Assembly: GCF_026107645.2 (NCBI RefSeq)
Contig: NZ_JAPCHV010000009.1
Location: 62,001 to 126,000, forward strand
DNA: 64,000 bases
Direction of reading: 5' to 3'
Source: Flavobacterium sp. MFBS3-15
GTDB lineage: Bacteria; Bacteroidota; Bacteroidia; Flavobacteriales; Flavobacteriaceae
The notes under the pieces were generated by a model. The model had not been told where the DNA came from. It saw nothing but the letters and a program-made list of their open reading frames with translations, and ran no database searches. How positions within the stretch are numbered: position 1 is the first letter of the stretch; every line of letters starts with the position of its first letter. Both the position numbers and the translations under genes were made by a program. Positions 25,558-34,220 of the stretch are shown in pieces.

Positions 25558-26430
25558 CTACACCCTCTCGTTAATACTCATCAAATACTTCTTCGGCGTA
25601 GTGCCAAATTTCTTCCGGAAGGCCGCTATAAAGTGGCTTGCCGTGCTGTAGCCTATCTTCAGGCCCACTTCGTTCACATTATACGACCCGCTGTCGAGCA
25701 GTTTCCTTGCATAGTCCATTTTATAGTCGAACAGGAAGCTGTACACACTGTCGCCGTAGATTTGGCGGAAGCCCATTTTTAACTTCTTCAGGTTGATGCC
25801 CACCTGGTCGGCCAGTTCCTGCAGCCCGGGCGGTTCGGCCATATTGGCGATTACGATGTCCTTGGCCTTGCGTATCTTCATCACGTTCTCTTCATCTACC
25901 AGGAACGGGCAGGCCTCGGTGTTGGCATCTTCGGCACGGTTGAAATAGAGGCTAAGCAGTTCGTAGACCTTACCCTTAAAATACAATTTCTTTATGGACG
26001 GGTGCAGGTTAAAATGGAACAGTTGGCTCAGCACGACCGACATTGCCGGATTGGTCTTTTCGTCCTTATAATATTTTTTGTCGATGTTCTCGGGGCTAAG
26101 GAACGGGATATGGTCGGCCTGGTCGGAAAAAAATCCGTGGAACTTTTTAATGGAAATAAGCACCGAAACCACCCAGCTGTGCGGCGCGATCTCAAGGTGT
26201 ACCGGCAGCTCCTTCTGGGGGTTGAACAGGAATAACGACAGTTCTTCCCGAAGGTCGAGCGCATAACGGCCCTGGTTGAATATGAATTTGGCCCTGCCCT
26301 TAAGCCCGAAGTGGAACTGTATCATGTCTACATCCACTTCCCTTTCAAAATGGGTAGCCTCATCACGGTTGTTCTCAAACCGCAGCACATAAAAACCATC
26401 TTCTATCATTACTTCCTCATGGGAACCCAT
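25558..26430 (-). CDS. AraC family transcriptional regulator near hemA
   Basis: The 290-residue protein has an N-terminal ligand-type region (1-180) and two C-terminal helix-turn-helix motifs (about 195-285: LQELADQVGINLKKLKMGFRQIYG and VNEVGLKIGYSTASHFIAAFRKKFGTTPKKYL). The KLKMGF form of the first motif is like PchR/YbtA-type regulators of iron uptake. It diverges from hemA across a 235-base gap that contains a perfect dyad, so a role in iron- or haem-dependent control of the hem genes is the best guess. Confidence 0.9.
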   Translation of the reverse strand: MGSHEEVMIEDGFYVLRFENNRDEATHFEREVDVDMIQFHFGLKGRAKFIFNQGRYALDLREELSLFLFNPQKELPVHLEIAPHSWVVSVLISIKKFHGFFSDQADHIPFLSPENIDKKYYKDEKTNPAMSVVLSQLFHFNLHPSIKKLYFKGKVYELLSLYFNRAEDANTEACPFLVDEENVMKIRKAKDIVIANMAEPPGLQELADQVGINLKKLKMGFRQIYGDSVYSFLFDYKMDYARKLLDSGSYNVNEVGLKIGYSTASHFIAAFRKKFGTTPKKYLMSINERV

Positions 26431-26476
26431 AGCGATATTTTTTTAGACGCTATTGCAAAAACACGACACCGCTTTA

Positions 26477-26493
26477 TTTAGAATTGTTCTAAA
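26477..26493. promoter_or_regulatory. Perfect dyad TTTAGAA-N3-TTCTAAA between araC and hemA
   Basis: A perfect 7-bp palindrome with a 3-base spacer lies 46 bases before the araC-type gene and 173 bases before hemA. It has the form of the iron control element bound by the Fur-family regulator Irr in alpha-proteobacteria. No Fur/Irr gene is in the window, so the binding protein is unknown. Iron control of the hem genes is inferred. Confidence 0.55.
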
Positions 26494-26625
26494 CTAAATT
26501 TTCGCAAAGCATTGATTTCACCACAAATTTAGCGTTTTTAGCCATAAAAAAACGTTTTGAGGGCGAAATATCCCTGAGCGACATAAAAAGGACTTTGAGC
26601 GTTACTTTTTAAAAAACGTTCAAAT

Positions 26626-26633
26626 TACTTTTG
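26626..26633 (+). promoter_or_regulatory. Candidate -7 promoter box for the hem operon
   Basis: TACTTTTG fits TAnnTTTG. It lies 33 bases before the hemA ATG at 26666 and overlaps the in-frame GTG at 26633, which shows that the GTG cannot be the start. Confidence 0.55.
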
Positions 26634-26665
26634 TGAAACTTTTAAGAAAGTGTGAAGAACAGAAT

Positions 26666-27922
26666 ATGGAGAACAACAACACGTCAAAGCACCAGTACTT
26701 CTATGCGGTGGGATTGAGCTACAGGAAAGCTGATGCTGAGACACGGGGTAAGTTCAGCCTGGATGCTAATGCAAAGGCAGCATTGCTGCAACAGGCAAAG
26801 GATGAGGGCATCGGGAACCTTATCGTGACCTCTACATGCAACCGTACCGAGATATACGGTTTTGCACAGCACCCCTTTCAACTGATAAAACTGCTTTGCG
26901 ACAACAGCCGCGGCTCCGTTGAGGAGTTTCAGCGTGCCGCATTTGTATACAAGAATAACGAGGCCATTTCACACATCTTTCGCGTAGGCACCGGCCTTGA
27001 CAGCCAGATACTGGGAGACTTCGAAATCATCAGCCAAATAAAAACCGGGTTCATCGAGTCGAAAGCAGCGGGATTGGCAAATGCCTTTTTGGAAAGACTG
27101 GTGAACTGCGTAATCCAGGCCAGCAAGCGCATCAAAAATGAAACAGAGCTGAGCTCGGGCGCGACATCGGTATCATTCGCATCGGTACAATACATCATGA
27201 ACAACGTGGCCGATATAAGCCATAAAAACATACTGCTTTTTGGCACGGGCAAAATAGGCCGCAACACCTGCGAGAACCTGGTGAAGCATACCAAGAACGA
27301 CCATATCGTACTGGTAAACCGTACTCGCGAGAAGGCTGAGAAGGTAGCCGGAAAGTTTAACCTCATCGTAAAAGACCACGACCTGCTTCCTCTGGAAATA
27401 CCCAAAGCCGATGTACTAATCGTGGCTACCGGCGCACAGGAACCAACCATCGACAAAGACATTCTTGTACTGGAAAAGCCATTGCTTATCCTGGACCTTT
27501 CGATACCTAAAAATGTACACGATAATGTAAAGGAGCTACCGGGAGTTACCGTAGTACACCTGGACGACCTTTCATCAATTACCGATGCGACTTTGGAAAA
27601 TCGAAGGCTGCACATCCCGGCTGCTGAGGCGATCATTGAAGAAGTGATGGCCGAATTCAATGATTGGACAAATGCCCGCAAATTTGCACCTACAATAAAT
27701 GCGCTAAAGGAAAAGCTGAACTCGATAAAAGACAGTGAGCTCGACTTCCAGCGTAAAAAGATCAGTAATTTTGATGAAGAGCAGGCCGAGATCATCAGCC
27801 GGCGTATCATCCATAAAATTACAACGCACTTTGCCAATCACCTGAAAGACCGCGATACCCTGGTAGATGAAAGCATCGAATGGATCGAGAAGGTTTTCAG
27901 GATCGAAACTCCCGTAAAATGA
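26666..27922 (+). CDS. hemA: Glutamyl-tRNA reductase HemA
   Basis: HemA reduces glutamyl-tRNA to glutamate-1-semialdehyde, the first step of C5 tetrapyrrole synthesis. The 418-residue protein has the nucleophilic Cys in VTSTCNRTEIYGF, the VGTGLDSQILGD and SFASVQYI blocks, the NADPH-binding GTGKIGRNTCENL and the C-terminal dimerisation helices. I chose the ATG at 26666; the earlier in-frame GTG overlaps the -7 box. The stop overlaps the hemC start (ATGA). HemL, the next enzyme, is not in the window. Confidence 0.97.
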   Translation: MENNNTSKHQYFYAVGLSYRKADAETRGKFSLDANAKAALLQQAKDEGIGNLIVTSTCNRTEIYGFAQHPFQLIKLLCDNSRGSVEEFQRAAFVYKNNEAISHIFRVGTGLDSQILGDFEIISQIKTGFIESKAAGLANAFLERLVNCVIQASKRIKNETELSSGATSVSFASVQYIMNNVADISHKNILLFGTGKIGRNTCENLVKHTKNDHIVLVNRTREKAEKVAGKFNLIVKDHDLLPLEIPKADVLIVATGAQEPTIDKDILVLEKPLLILDLSIPKNVHDNVKELPGVTVVHLDDLSSITDATLENRRLHIPAAEAIIEEVMAEFNDWTNARKFAPTINALKEKLNSIKDSELDFQRKKISNFDEEQAEIISRRIIHKITTHFANHLKDRDTLVDESIEWIEKVFRIETPVK

Positions 27923-28839
27923 AAAAAACCATACGGATAGGCACCCGCGACAGTGAACTCGCCCTTTGGCAGGCACACACCGTAGAGCGCCAACTCAACC
28001 ATCTTGGCTATGCAACCGAAATCGTAGCGGTAAAATCTACAGGCGACCTAATTTTAGATGTGCCACTGTACGAACTGGGCATTACCGGAATTTTTACCAA
28101 AACGCTCGACGTTGCGATGATTAGGGGCGAGGTGGACATAGCAGTGCATTCGATGAAAGACGTGCCTACCGCCCTGCCGAAAGGCATTGTTCAGGCTGCT
28201 GTTTTGGAGCGGGCCAATGTACACGACATACTCGTACACAAAGGCAGTGCTGACTTTTTTGCCAACCCCGCCACCATAGCAACAGGAAGCCTTCGCCGCC
28301 AGGCACAATGGCTCAACCGCTACCCGCACCATAACGTAACCGACCTGAGGGGCAACGTGAACACCCGCCTGCAAAAACTGAAAGACAACGACTGGCAGGG
28401 GGCAATTTTCGCTGCCGCCGGACTGGAGCGCATCAACCTGCTTCCGGAAAACCATACTATGCTCGACTGGATGATACCCGCACCCGCACAGGGAGCCATG
28501 GTAGTGGTTGCCATGGAAAATGATGCGTATTGCAAGGAGGCACTTGCACGCCTGAACCATAAGCCTACCGAAATTGCCACGCACATTGAACGCCAGTTCC
28601 TGAAAAAGCTGGAGGGCGGCTGTACGGCACCCATTGGCGCATTGGCTACGTATATTGATGACGAGATACGCTTTGAGGGTGTATTGCTCTCGATAGACGG
28701 CATAGAGAAGCTCCATATTGAAAAAGTGCTCGCTGCTGATATTGACTATGCCAACTTCGGCAACGAATGCGCTGAGGAAATCCTGACAAATGGTGGTACG
28801 CAACTGATGGAGCAAATCCGCAACCAACTGAAGAAATAA
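27919..28839 (+). CDS. hemC: Hydroxymethylbilane synthase (porphobilinogen deaminase)
   Basis: HemC joins four porphobilinogens into hydroxymethylbilane on a dipyrromethane cofactor. The 306-residue protein has the RIGTRDSELALWQA start, the catalytic Asp in VHSMKDVPT, the LRGNVNTRLQKL arginines and the cofactor-binding Cys in LEGGCTAPIGA. The ATG at 27919-27921 overlaps the hemA TGA; a longer in-frame start inside hemA gives a non-homologous extension. Translation is coupled to hemA. Confidence 0.97.
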   Translation: MKKTIRIGTRDSELALWQAHTVERQLNHLGYATEIVAVKSTGDLILDVPLYELGITGIFTKTLDVAMIRGEVDIAVHSMKDVPTALPKGIVQAAVLERANVHDILVHKGSADFFANPATIATGSLRRQAQWLNRYPHHNVTDLRGNVNTRLQKLKDNDWQGAIFAAAGLERINLLPENHTMLDWMIPAPAQGAMVVVAMENDAYCKEALARLNHKPTEIATHIERQFLKKLEGGCTAPIGALATYIDDEIRFEGVLLSIDGIEKLHIEKVLAADIDYANFGNECAEEILTNGGTQLMEQIRNQLKK

Positions 28840-29507
28840 TGAAGGCGCGGGTGCTGTCAACAAAAAAACTGCTGCCCAACCACAGGCAATTACTGCTCAA
28901 CGCAGACCTGGCAGTGCTGGAAGCCGACTTCATCACAGTATACTACAAGCCTTTCGTGATCACCACTATAAATCAAAACCTTATCTTTACGAGCCAGAAC
29001 GCCGTGAAAAGCTTTTTGAAGCATGAAAAAGCAGGGGATTACTTAGCGTATCCTGTTTTCTGCGTAGGCGGCAAGACAAAGGAAGCGATTGAGAGAGCCG
29101 GATTTAAAGTCACCGCTTTTGCGGAATATGCGGAAGAATTGGCAGAGATAATTAAAAGGGACCATTCGGGTGAAAGCTTTACGTTCTTTTCGGGGAACAT
29201 GAGGCGCGACACACTGCCGGATGCTTTGGCGAATGCCGGTATAGCTTTTAATGAGATTGAAGTGTATGAAACGGTATTGTCGCCTGTAAACATAAACGCA
29301 ACACCGGATGCGGTGCTATTTTTCAGCCCGTCGGGGGTGGAGAGTTATTTAAAGGAGAACGTGATTGGCGATGCTGTCTGCTTTTGCATAGGTAAGACCA
29401 CGGCGTCGGCTTTAGAAGGAATTAATGAAAAGATTGTCATTGCCAATAAGCCCACTGTAGAGAATGTGATAGTACAGTGTGTAAATTATTATAAGAATCA
29501 GAATTGA
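28839..29507 (+). CDS. hemD: Uroporphyrinogen-III synthase HemD
   Basis: HemD closes hydroxymethylbilane with inversion of ring D. The family is poorly conserved. The 222-residue protein has the two-domain pattern: LIFTSQNAVKSFLKH and YPVFCVGGKTKEAIERAG, then FTFFSGNMRRDTLPDAL, EIEVYETVL, LFFSPSGVESYL and CIGKTTASAL. It starts at the ATG overlapping the hemC stop (TAATG) and its own stop overlaps the next start. Position between hemC and hemE confirms the call. Confidence 0.93.
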   Translation: MKARVLSTKKLLPNHRQLLLNADLAVLEADFITVYYKPFVITTINQNLIFTSQNAVKSFLKHEKAGDYLAYPVFCVGGKTKEAIERAGFKVTAFAEYAEELAEIIKRDHSGESFTFFSGNMRRDTLPDALANAGIAFNEIEVYETVLSPVNINATPDAVLFFSPSGVESYLKENVIGDAVCFCIGKTTASALEGINEKIVIANKPTVENVIVQCVNYYKNQN

Positions 29508-30217
29508 ATATACAAAAAAGCATACTGATCATAACGACCCTGCTAAGTAGCCTGACGATGTGCTATGCCCAAAATGAAGTTGGGGAATTTGCTGTTGTTC
29601 GGGATGCTGATAAGTTTGTTTATGTAAGATCCAAACCTGACGCAAAAAGTCCCATCGTCGACACGCTGCAAAATGGATTCGTATTTTTTTGCCACCAAAA
29701 ACAAGGCAACTGGATGAGTGTAGAGCATATAGAGAATGACAATTTTGTCCAGGGATATATCTATAAAGACCGTATGAAATTGTTGTCTTCATTCAAACCT
29801 GTTAAAAATATCGCGACTTCTGAAAACACAGCTTCATTTTCTGATTCTGTTATTAAAATAGACATTGCCCAAACTGACTTTATAAAGTCAGATCATAAGT
29901 TCACTTATTCTAAACAAAATCCGGGTATGGTAGATGCCGTCGACGGCAAAGAAATGTGGGGAACCGATGGCAATTTTCCAAAAAAGGAATACAAGTCGGT
30001 TACGATAAAAATCGGCAATGAAACGGTCCGGTTACCCAAACAGGCACTTGAAAATCTATATGAACCAACCCTTGACTACACTTCGGCATATTATGACCCG
30101 GCTTACGATACCCTGTACATCAGGGCATTTAACAGCGATGGCGCGGGAGCTTACGGACTAGTGTGGATAATAGAAAACAAAAAATACAAAACACGGGCGC
30201 TTGCCTATCCTTTTTAA
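29504..30217 (+). CDS. Secreted SH3-like domain protein inside the hem operon
   Basis: A 237-residue protein with a signal peptide (residues 1-22, ILIITTLLSSLTMCYAQ) and a bacterial SH3-like domain (about 24-92, AVVRDADKFVYVRSKPDAKSPIVDTLQNG and WMSVEHIENDNFVQGYIYKDRM). The rest (95-237) is of unknown type. The start is a TTG (29504-29506) that overlaps the hemD TGA. The only other Met near the N-terminus is inside the signal, so TTG is well supported. It sits between hemD and hemE and is co-transcribed with them, but nothing points to a haem function. It may bind cell-wall peptides. Confidence 0.82.
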   Translation: MNIQKSILIITTLLSSLTMCYAQNEVGEFAVVRDADKFVYVRSKPDAKSPIVDTLQNGFVFFCHQKQGNWMSVEHIENDNFVQGYIYKDRMKLLSSFKPVKNIATSENTASFSDSVIKIDIAQTDFIKSDHKFTYSKQNPGMVDAVDGKEMWGTDGNFPKKEYKSVTIKIGNETVRLPKQALENLYEPTLDYTSAYYDPAYDTLYIRAFNSDGAGAYGLVWIIENKKYKTRALAYPF

Positions 30218-30232
30218 AATACATAAAAGAAA

Positions 30233-31258
30233 ATGACCTTAAAAAACGAACTCTTTTTAAAAGCATTACGCAACGAGCCTGTAGAAAGGCCACCGGTATG
30301 GATGATGCGCCAGGCAGGCAGGTATTTGCCTGAATTCCGTGCACTGCGCGACAAGTACGATTTCTTTACCCGTTGCCAGACGCCAGAGCTTGCCGCCGAA
30401 ATAACCGTGCAGCCCATACGTATTGTAAAGCCGGATGCTGCCATATTGTTCTCCGACATCCTTGTGGTGCCGCAGGCCATGGGTATTGAGGTTTTGATGA
30501 AGGAAAGCGTAGGACCATTCCTGCCGAACCCGATACGTACCCCGCAGGATGTGGAGAAGGTGATTGTGCCGGACATCCACGAAACGTTGGGCTATGTAAT
30601 GGATGCCATAAAGCTGACCAAAGAGATGCTGAATGATGAGGTGCCGCTTATAGGCTTTGCCGGTTCGCCTTGGACCATTTTCTGCTATGCAGTGGAAGGC
30701 AAGGGCAGCAAAAGCTTTGATACAGCCAAAGGCTTCTGTTTTTCACAACCCGAGGCCGCGCACGTGTTGCTGCAAAAAATAACCGATACCACCATTGCCT
30801 ACTTAAAAGAGAAAGTGAAAGCGGGCGTGAATGCCGTACAAATATTCGACAGCTGGGGCGGGATGCTCTCGCCTGTGGATTACCAGGAATTCTCGTGGAA
30901 ATACATCAACCAGATCGTGGAGGCGCTGGCACCGGAAACGCACGTAATTGTGTTTGGCAAAGGCTGCTGGTTCGCACTGGGCGACATGGCACAGAGCAAA
31001 GCATCGGCACTGGGCGTAGACTGGACGTGCTCTGCCCGCAATGCCCGTTACCTTTCGGGCGGCAGGATAACACTGCAGGGTAATTTCGACCCGAGCAGGC
31101 TGCTTTCGCCGATACCGACGATTAAGAAAATGGTACACCAAATGATCGACGAGTTCGGCAAGGACAACTATATCGTGAACCTTGGCCACGGCATACTACC
31201 AAACATCCCGGTAGACCACGCCAAGGCGTTTATTGATGCGGTGAAGGAATATAAATAA
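30233..31258 (+). CDS. hemE: Uroporphyrinogen decarboxylase HemE
   Basis: HemE decarboxylates the four acetate chains of uroporphyrinogen III to give coproporphyrinogen III. The 341-residue protein has the signature [17 protein letters not shown], the [12 protein letters not shown] block with the substrate Asp, [16 protein letters not shown], and [14 protein letters not shown]. Length is typical. It begins 15 bases after the SH3-like gene and is followed by an 84-base gap with a repeat remnant before the DUF1801 gene. Confidence 0.97.
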   Translation: MTLKNELFLKALRNEPVERPPVWMMRQAGRYLPEFRALRDKYDFFTRCQTPELAAEITVQPIRIVKPDAAILFSDILVVPQAMGIEVLMKESVGPFLPNPIRTPQDVEKVIVPDIHETLGYVMDAIKLTKEMLNDEVPLIGFAGSPWTIFCYAVEGKGSKSFDTAKGFCFSQPEAAHVLLQKITDTTIAYLKEKVKAGVNAVQIFDSWGGMLSPVDYQEFSWKYINQIVEALAPETHVIVFGKGCWFALGDMAQSKASALGVDWTCSARNARYLSGGRITLQGNFDPSRLLSPIPTIKKMVHQMIDEFGKDNYIVNLGHGILPNIPVDHAKAFIDAVKEYK

Positions 31259-31342
31259 GAGCCTAACTACTCTCCAAAGGAGAGGGGAACTCATACCCGC
31301 TCAATCATTCATTCCGATGTAATATCACTAAACGGATTTCAA
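31259..31342. repeat. Intergenic repeat remnant between hemE and the DUF1801 gene
   Basis: Bases 31270-31288 form CTCTCC-aaa-GGAGAG plus four more matching bases and are the exact reverse complement of 25519-25537. The element sits inside the hem operon, so it is transcribed and could form a hairpin in the mRNA. Confidence 0.7.
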
Positions 31343-31744
31343 ATGATACAGTATTCGGCAGAAATTCAGGGCTACAACAACAACCTTGGCGACAGCGATA
31401 AGGCCATTGCCAACCTCTTGGCTCAAGCCATAACCGAAAACCTGCCCGGTGCGGAGCATAAGATATGGCACGCGCACCCCGTTTGGTTCTTGGAGGGTAA
31501 CCCTATCGTAGGCTACAGCAAACTGAAAGATAATGTTAAGCTGATGTTCTTGAGCGGGCAATCGTTTGATGAGGCGGGGCTGAACCTGCATGTTGCGAAG
31601 TTTAAGGATGCTTCCATCGGCTATAATGATGTAAGCGAAATTAACTTGGACAATCTGAAGCGCTGGCTGCTGAAGTCGGCCGATATCCAGTGGGATTATA
31701 AGAATATTGTAAAAAGGAAAGGTGTTTTGGAGCGCCTGAAATAA
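31343..31744 (+). CDS. DUF1801 domain-containing protein
   Basis: A 133-residue soluble protein with the compact alpha/beta fold of the DUF1801 family (LPGAEHKIWHAHPVWFLEGNPIVGYSKLKDNVKLMF and KDASIGYNDVSEINLDNLKRWLLKSADI). Function unknown; the fold resembles iron chaperone frataxin (the YdhG/DUF1801 group is frataxin-like), which would fit a haem operon, but residues for iron binding cannot be confirmed here. It lies five bases before hemF. Confidence 0.85.
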   Translation: MIQYSAEIQGYNNNLGDSDKAIANLLAQAITENLPGAEHKIWHAHPVWFLEGNPIVGYSKLKDNVKLMFLSGQSFDEAGLNLHVAKFKDASIGYNDVSEINLDNLKRWLLKSADIQWDYKNIVKRKGVLERLK

Positions 31745-31749
31745 TACTG

Positions 31750-32673
31750 ATGAAAGAACGATTTTACCAATATATACAACAACTACAGGACGCCATCACC
31801 TCTGAACTGGAGGAAGTGGACGGAATGGCCAAATTCCGAGAAGACCTTTGGGAACGCCCTGAAGGTGGCGGAGGACGCACGCGTGTAATAGAGAACGGCA
31901 ATGTGTTTGAAAAAGGCGGGGTGAACATCTCTGCCGTGCATGGGGAGTTGCCCAAAGCAATGCAGTCTTACTTCAATGTGGGCGATGTAGACTTTTTTGC
32001 CTGCGGGCTGAGCCTGGTCATCCACCCCAAGAACCCGTTCGTACCCACTGTGCATGCCAACTGGCGCTATTTTGAGATGTACGATAAGCAGGGCAATGTG
32101 GTTGATAGCTGGTTTGGCGGTGGGCAGGACCTTACTCCTTATTATTTGTTTGATGACGATGCCGTGCATTTCCACCAAGCGTGCAAAACGGCCTGCGACA
32201 GGCACAACTCTGAGTTTTACCCTAAATTCAAAAAACAGTGCGATGCTTACTTTTGGAACGCGCACCGCGATGAGAGCAGGGGGATAGGCGGGCTGTTCTT
32301 CGACCATTGCAAGGCCTCGGAAGGATTTGGAATGGAAGACTGGTACAATTTTGTAACCGAAGTGGGCAACAGTTTCCTTTCAGCGTACGTGCCTATTGTA
32401 GAACGCCGAAAAGACATTGCGTGGACCGATAGCCACCGTACCTGGCAGGAAATACGCCGCGGTCGCTATGTGGAGTTTAACCTGGTGCATGATAAGGGTA
32501 CGCTTTTCGGCCTAAAGACCAATGGCCGTATCGAAAGCATATTGATGAGCCTTCCTCCCCATGTGCAGTGGGTGTACGACCACCATCCAGAAGCGGGAAG
32601 TGAGGAGGAAAAGCTTATTAGTGTATTAGCGAACCCCATTGATTGGTTAGATACCGCGAAACAATTTGATTAA
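31750..32673 (+). CDS. hemF: Oxygen-dependent coproporphyrinogen III oxidase
   Basis: HemF turns coproporphyrinogen III into protoporphyrinogen IX with O2. The 307-residue protein has the conserved LVIHPKNPFVPTVHANWRYFE, WFGGGQDLTPYYL and GIGGLFFDHCKASEG blocks and ends at the usual length (about 300). The presence of this aerobic form, with no HemN in the window, fits an aerobic flavobacterium. It lies between the DUF1801 gene and hemB. Confidence 0.97.
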   Translation: MKERFYQYIQQLQDAITSELEEVDGMAKFREDLWERPEGGGGRTRVIENGNVFEKGGVNISAVHGELPKAMQSYFNVGDVDFFACGLSLVIHPKNPFVPTVHANWRYFEMYDKQGNVVDSWFGGGQDLTPYYLFDDDAVHFHQACKTACDRHNSEFYPKFKKQCDAYFWNAHRDESRGIGGLFFDHCKASEGFGMEDWYNFVTEVGNSFLSAYVPIVERRKDIAWTDSHRTWQEIRRGRYVEFNLVHDKGTLFGLKTNGRIESILMSLPPHVQWVYDHHPEAGSEEEKLISVLANPIDWLDTAKQFD

Positions 32674-32723
32674 CGAATAATATTCTTGTCTCCGGAACTT
32701 TAAACTTTAAACCTGAAACATTT

Positions 32724-33719
32724 ATGTATCCATTACACAGAAATAGAAGATTACGAACAAATGACTCCATCCGTTCGCTTGTTCGCGAAACCATAGTGAC
32801 CCCAAATGATTTTATGTTCCCGATGTTCATAGCGGAGGGGACAAATGTGGAAATCCCCATCCCTTCAATGCCTGGTATATACCGCCGTTCGCTGGACCTT
32901 ACCGTGAAGGAAGTAAAAGAGCTTTGGAGCCTTGGCATCAAAGCGGTGAACATTTACGTGAAGGTTGACGACATTCTGAAAGACAACACCGGGAAAGAAG
33001 CCTGGAACGGTGACGGGCTGATGCAACGCGCCATAAAAGCGATAAAGGATGCTGTGCCGGGAATGATCGTGATGCCCGATGTGGCGCTTGACCCCTACTC
33101 GGTTTACGGACACGACGGCATCATAAAAAATGGAGACGTGGCTAATGATGAGACCGTAGACGCACTGGTACGCATGGCAGTATCGCATGCCGAAGCCGGA
33201 GCTGATTTTGCCGCGCCCAGCGACATGATGGACGGCAGGGTACTGCGCCTGCGCGAAGGGCTGGACAGCGCCGGTTTCCAAAATGTGGGCATTATGAGTT
33301 ATAGTGCCAAGTATGCATCGGCGTTCTACGGGCCTTTCCGCGATGCGCTGGACAGTGCGCCGAAGGAAGCGGAAATTGAGTTGCCAAAAGACAAAAAAAC
33401 CTACCAGATGGATTATGCCAACCGCATTGAAGCCATTAAGGAAGCGGTGCAGGACGTTGAAGAAGGTGCCGACATTGTTATGGTAAAACCGGGCATTGCC
33501 TATCTTGATATTGTACGCGAAGTTAAGAACGCCGTGAATGTCCCGGTATCGGTGTTCCACGTGTCGGGGGAATACGCTATGATCAAGGCGGCATCTGAAA
33601 GGGGCTGGCTGGACCACGACAGGGTAATGATAGAGCAGTTGTACTGCATGAAGCGTGCAGGTGCCGACCTCATCTCGACGTATTTCGCTAAAGAGGCTGC
33701 TATACTTTTGAATAAATAA
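32724..33719 (+). CDS. hemB: Delta-aminolevulinic acid dehydratase HemB
   Basis: HemB condenses two 5-aminolevulinates to porphobilinogen. The 331-residue protein has both Schiff-base lysines, in GIMSYSAKYASAFYGPFRDA and IVMVKPGIAYLDIV. The metal site reads DVALDPYSVYGHDG, with Asp and Ala where zinc enzymes have Cys, so a Mg2+-type, zinc-independent enzyme is inferred. It follows hemF by 50 bases and is followed by a cytochrome c gene. Confidence 0.97.
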   Translation: MYPLHRNRRLRTNDSIRSLVRETIVTPNDFMFPMFIAEGTNVEIPIPSMPGIYRRSLDLTVKEVKELWSLGIKAVNIYVKVDDILKDNTGKEAWNGDGLMQRAIKAIKDAVPGMIVMPDVALDPYSVYGHDGIIKNGDVANDETVDALVRMAVSHAEAGADFAAPSDMMDGRVLRLREGLDSAGFQNVGIMSYSAKYASAFYGPFRDALDSAPKEAEIELPKDKKTYQMDYANRIEAIKEAVQDVEEGADIVMVKPGIAYLDIVREVKNAVNVPVSVFHVSGEYAMIKAASERGWLDHDRVMIEQLYCMKRAGADLISTYFAKEAAILLNK

Positions 33720-33734
33720 TTTGACTACTACATT

Positions 33735-34199
33735 ATGAAAGGTATCTTATTCTTATTAATTACTTTCAGTGTTTTTTCATGTAAAAGAGATTCGGACTAC
33801 AATACGGATCAAAATTCAGGTGGCTCTTCAGAAGAAGGAAAATTCATACCTGAAGAAAAAACGGACTATATTTATACAACTACAAATGTCTCTGAAGGCG
33901 AAGTCACTAACCTTACTCCTCAGCAAAAATTGGGGCAGGAAATTTTTGACGGCAAGGGCAACTGCTTTACCTGCCACAAGCCCGAACAAAAAGCCATAGG
34001 GCCAAGCATTCAGGAAATCGCGAAGATATATAAAGACCAGAAAGGCGACATGGCAGCCTTCCTCTTGGGAGAAGGTGATCCTATTGTTGACCCATCACAA
34101 TATGAAGTGATGAAAACCAACTTCTACATTACCAAAACGTTTACGGATGGGGAGCTGAAAGCGGTGGAGGCTTATATATATAGTTTCACAGCTCTATAA
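33735..34199 (+). CDS. Lipoprotein c-type cytochrome
   Basis: A 154-residue protein with a lipoprotein signal (ITFSVFSC, Cys15), an acidic linker and one cytochrome c domain (about 60-154) with the haem motif CFTCH and a distal Met in YEVMKTNF. It sits in the membrane facing the periplasm and probably carries electrons in respiration. It is the last gene of the hem cluster, 15 bases after hemB. Its own haem would come from that pathway. Confidence 0.9.
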   Translation: MKGILFLLITFSVFSCKRDSDYNTDQNSGGSSEEGKFIPEEKTDYIYTTTNVSEGEVTNLTPQQKLGQEIFDGKGNCFTCHKPEQKAIGPSIQEIAKIYKDQKGDMAAFLLGEGDPIVDPSQYEVMKTNFYITKTFTDGELKAVEAYIYSFTAL

Positions 34200-34220
34200 C
34201 CATCCCTTTTACCTTGGGCA

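Noticed and set aside
26929..27837. Long open frame antisense to hemA (302 codons)
   Set aside because: Composed of Ser/Leu-rich sequence that mirrors hemA codons and has no promoter or homologue. It is a shadow of a real gene.
28054..28863. Long open frame antisense to hemC (269 codons)
   Set aside because: Same reason: mirrors hemC codons, no signal for expression.
32865..33617. Open frame antisense to hemB (250 codons)
   Set aside because: Fully inside hemB, which has all its catalytic motifs; shadow frame.
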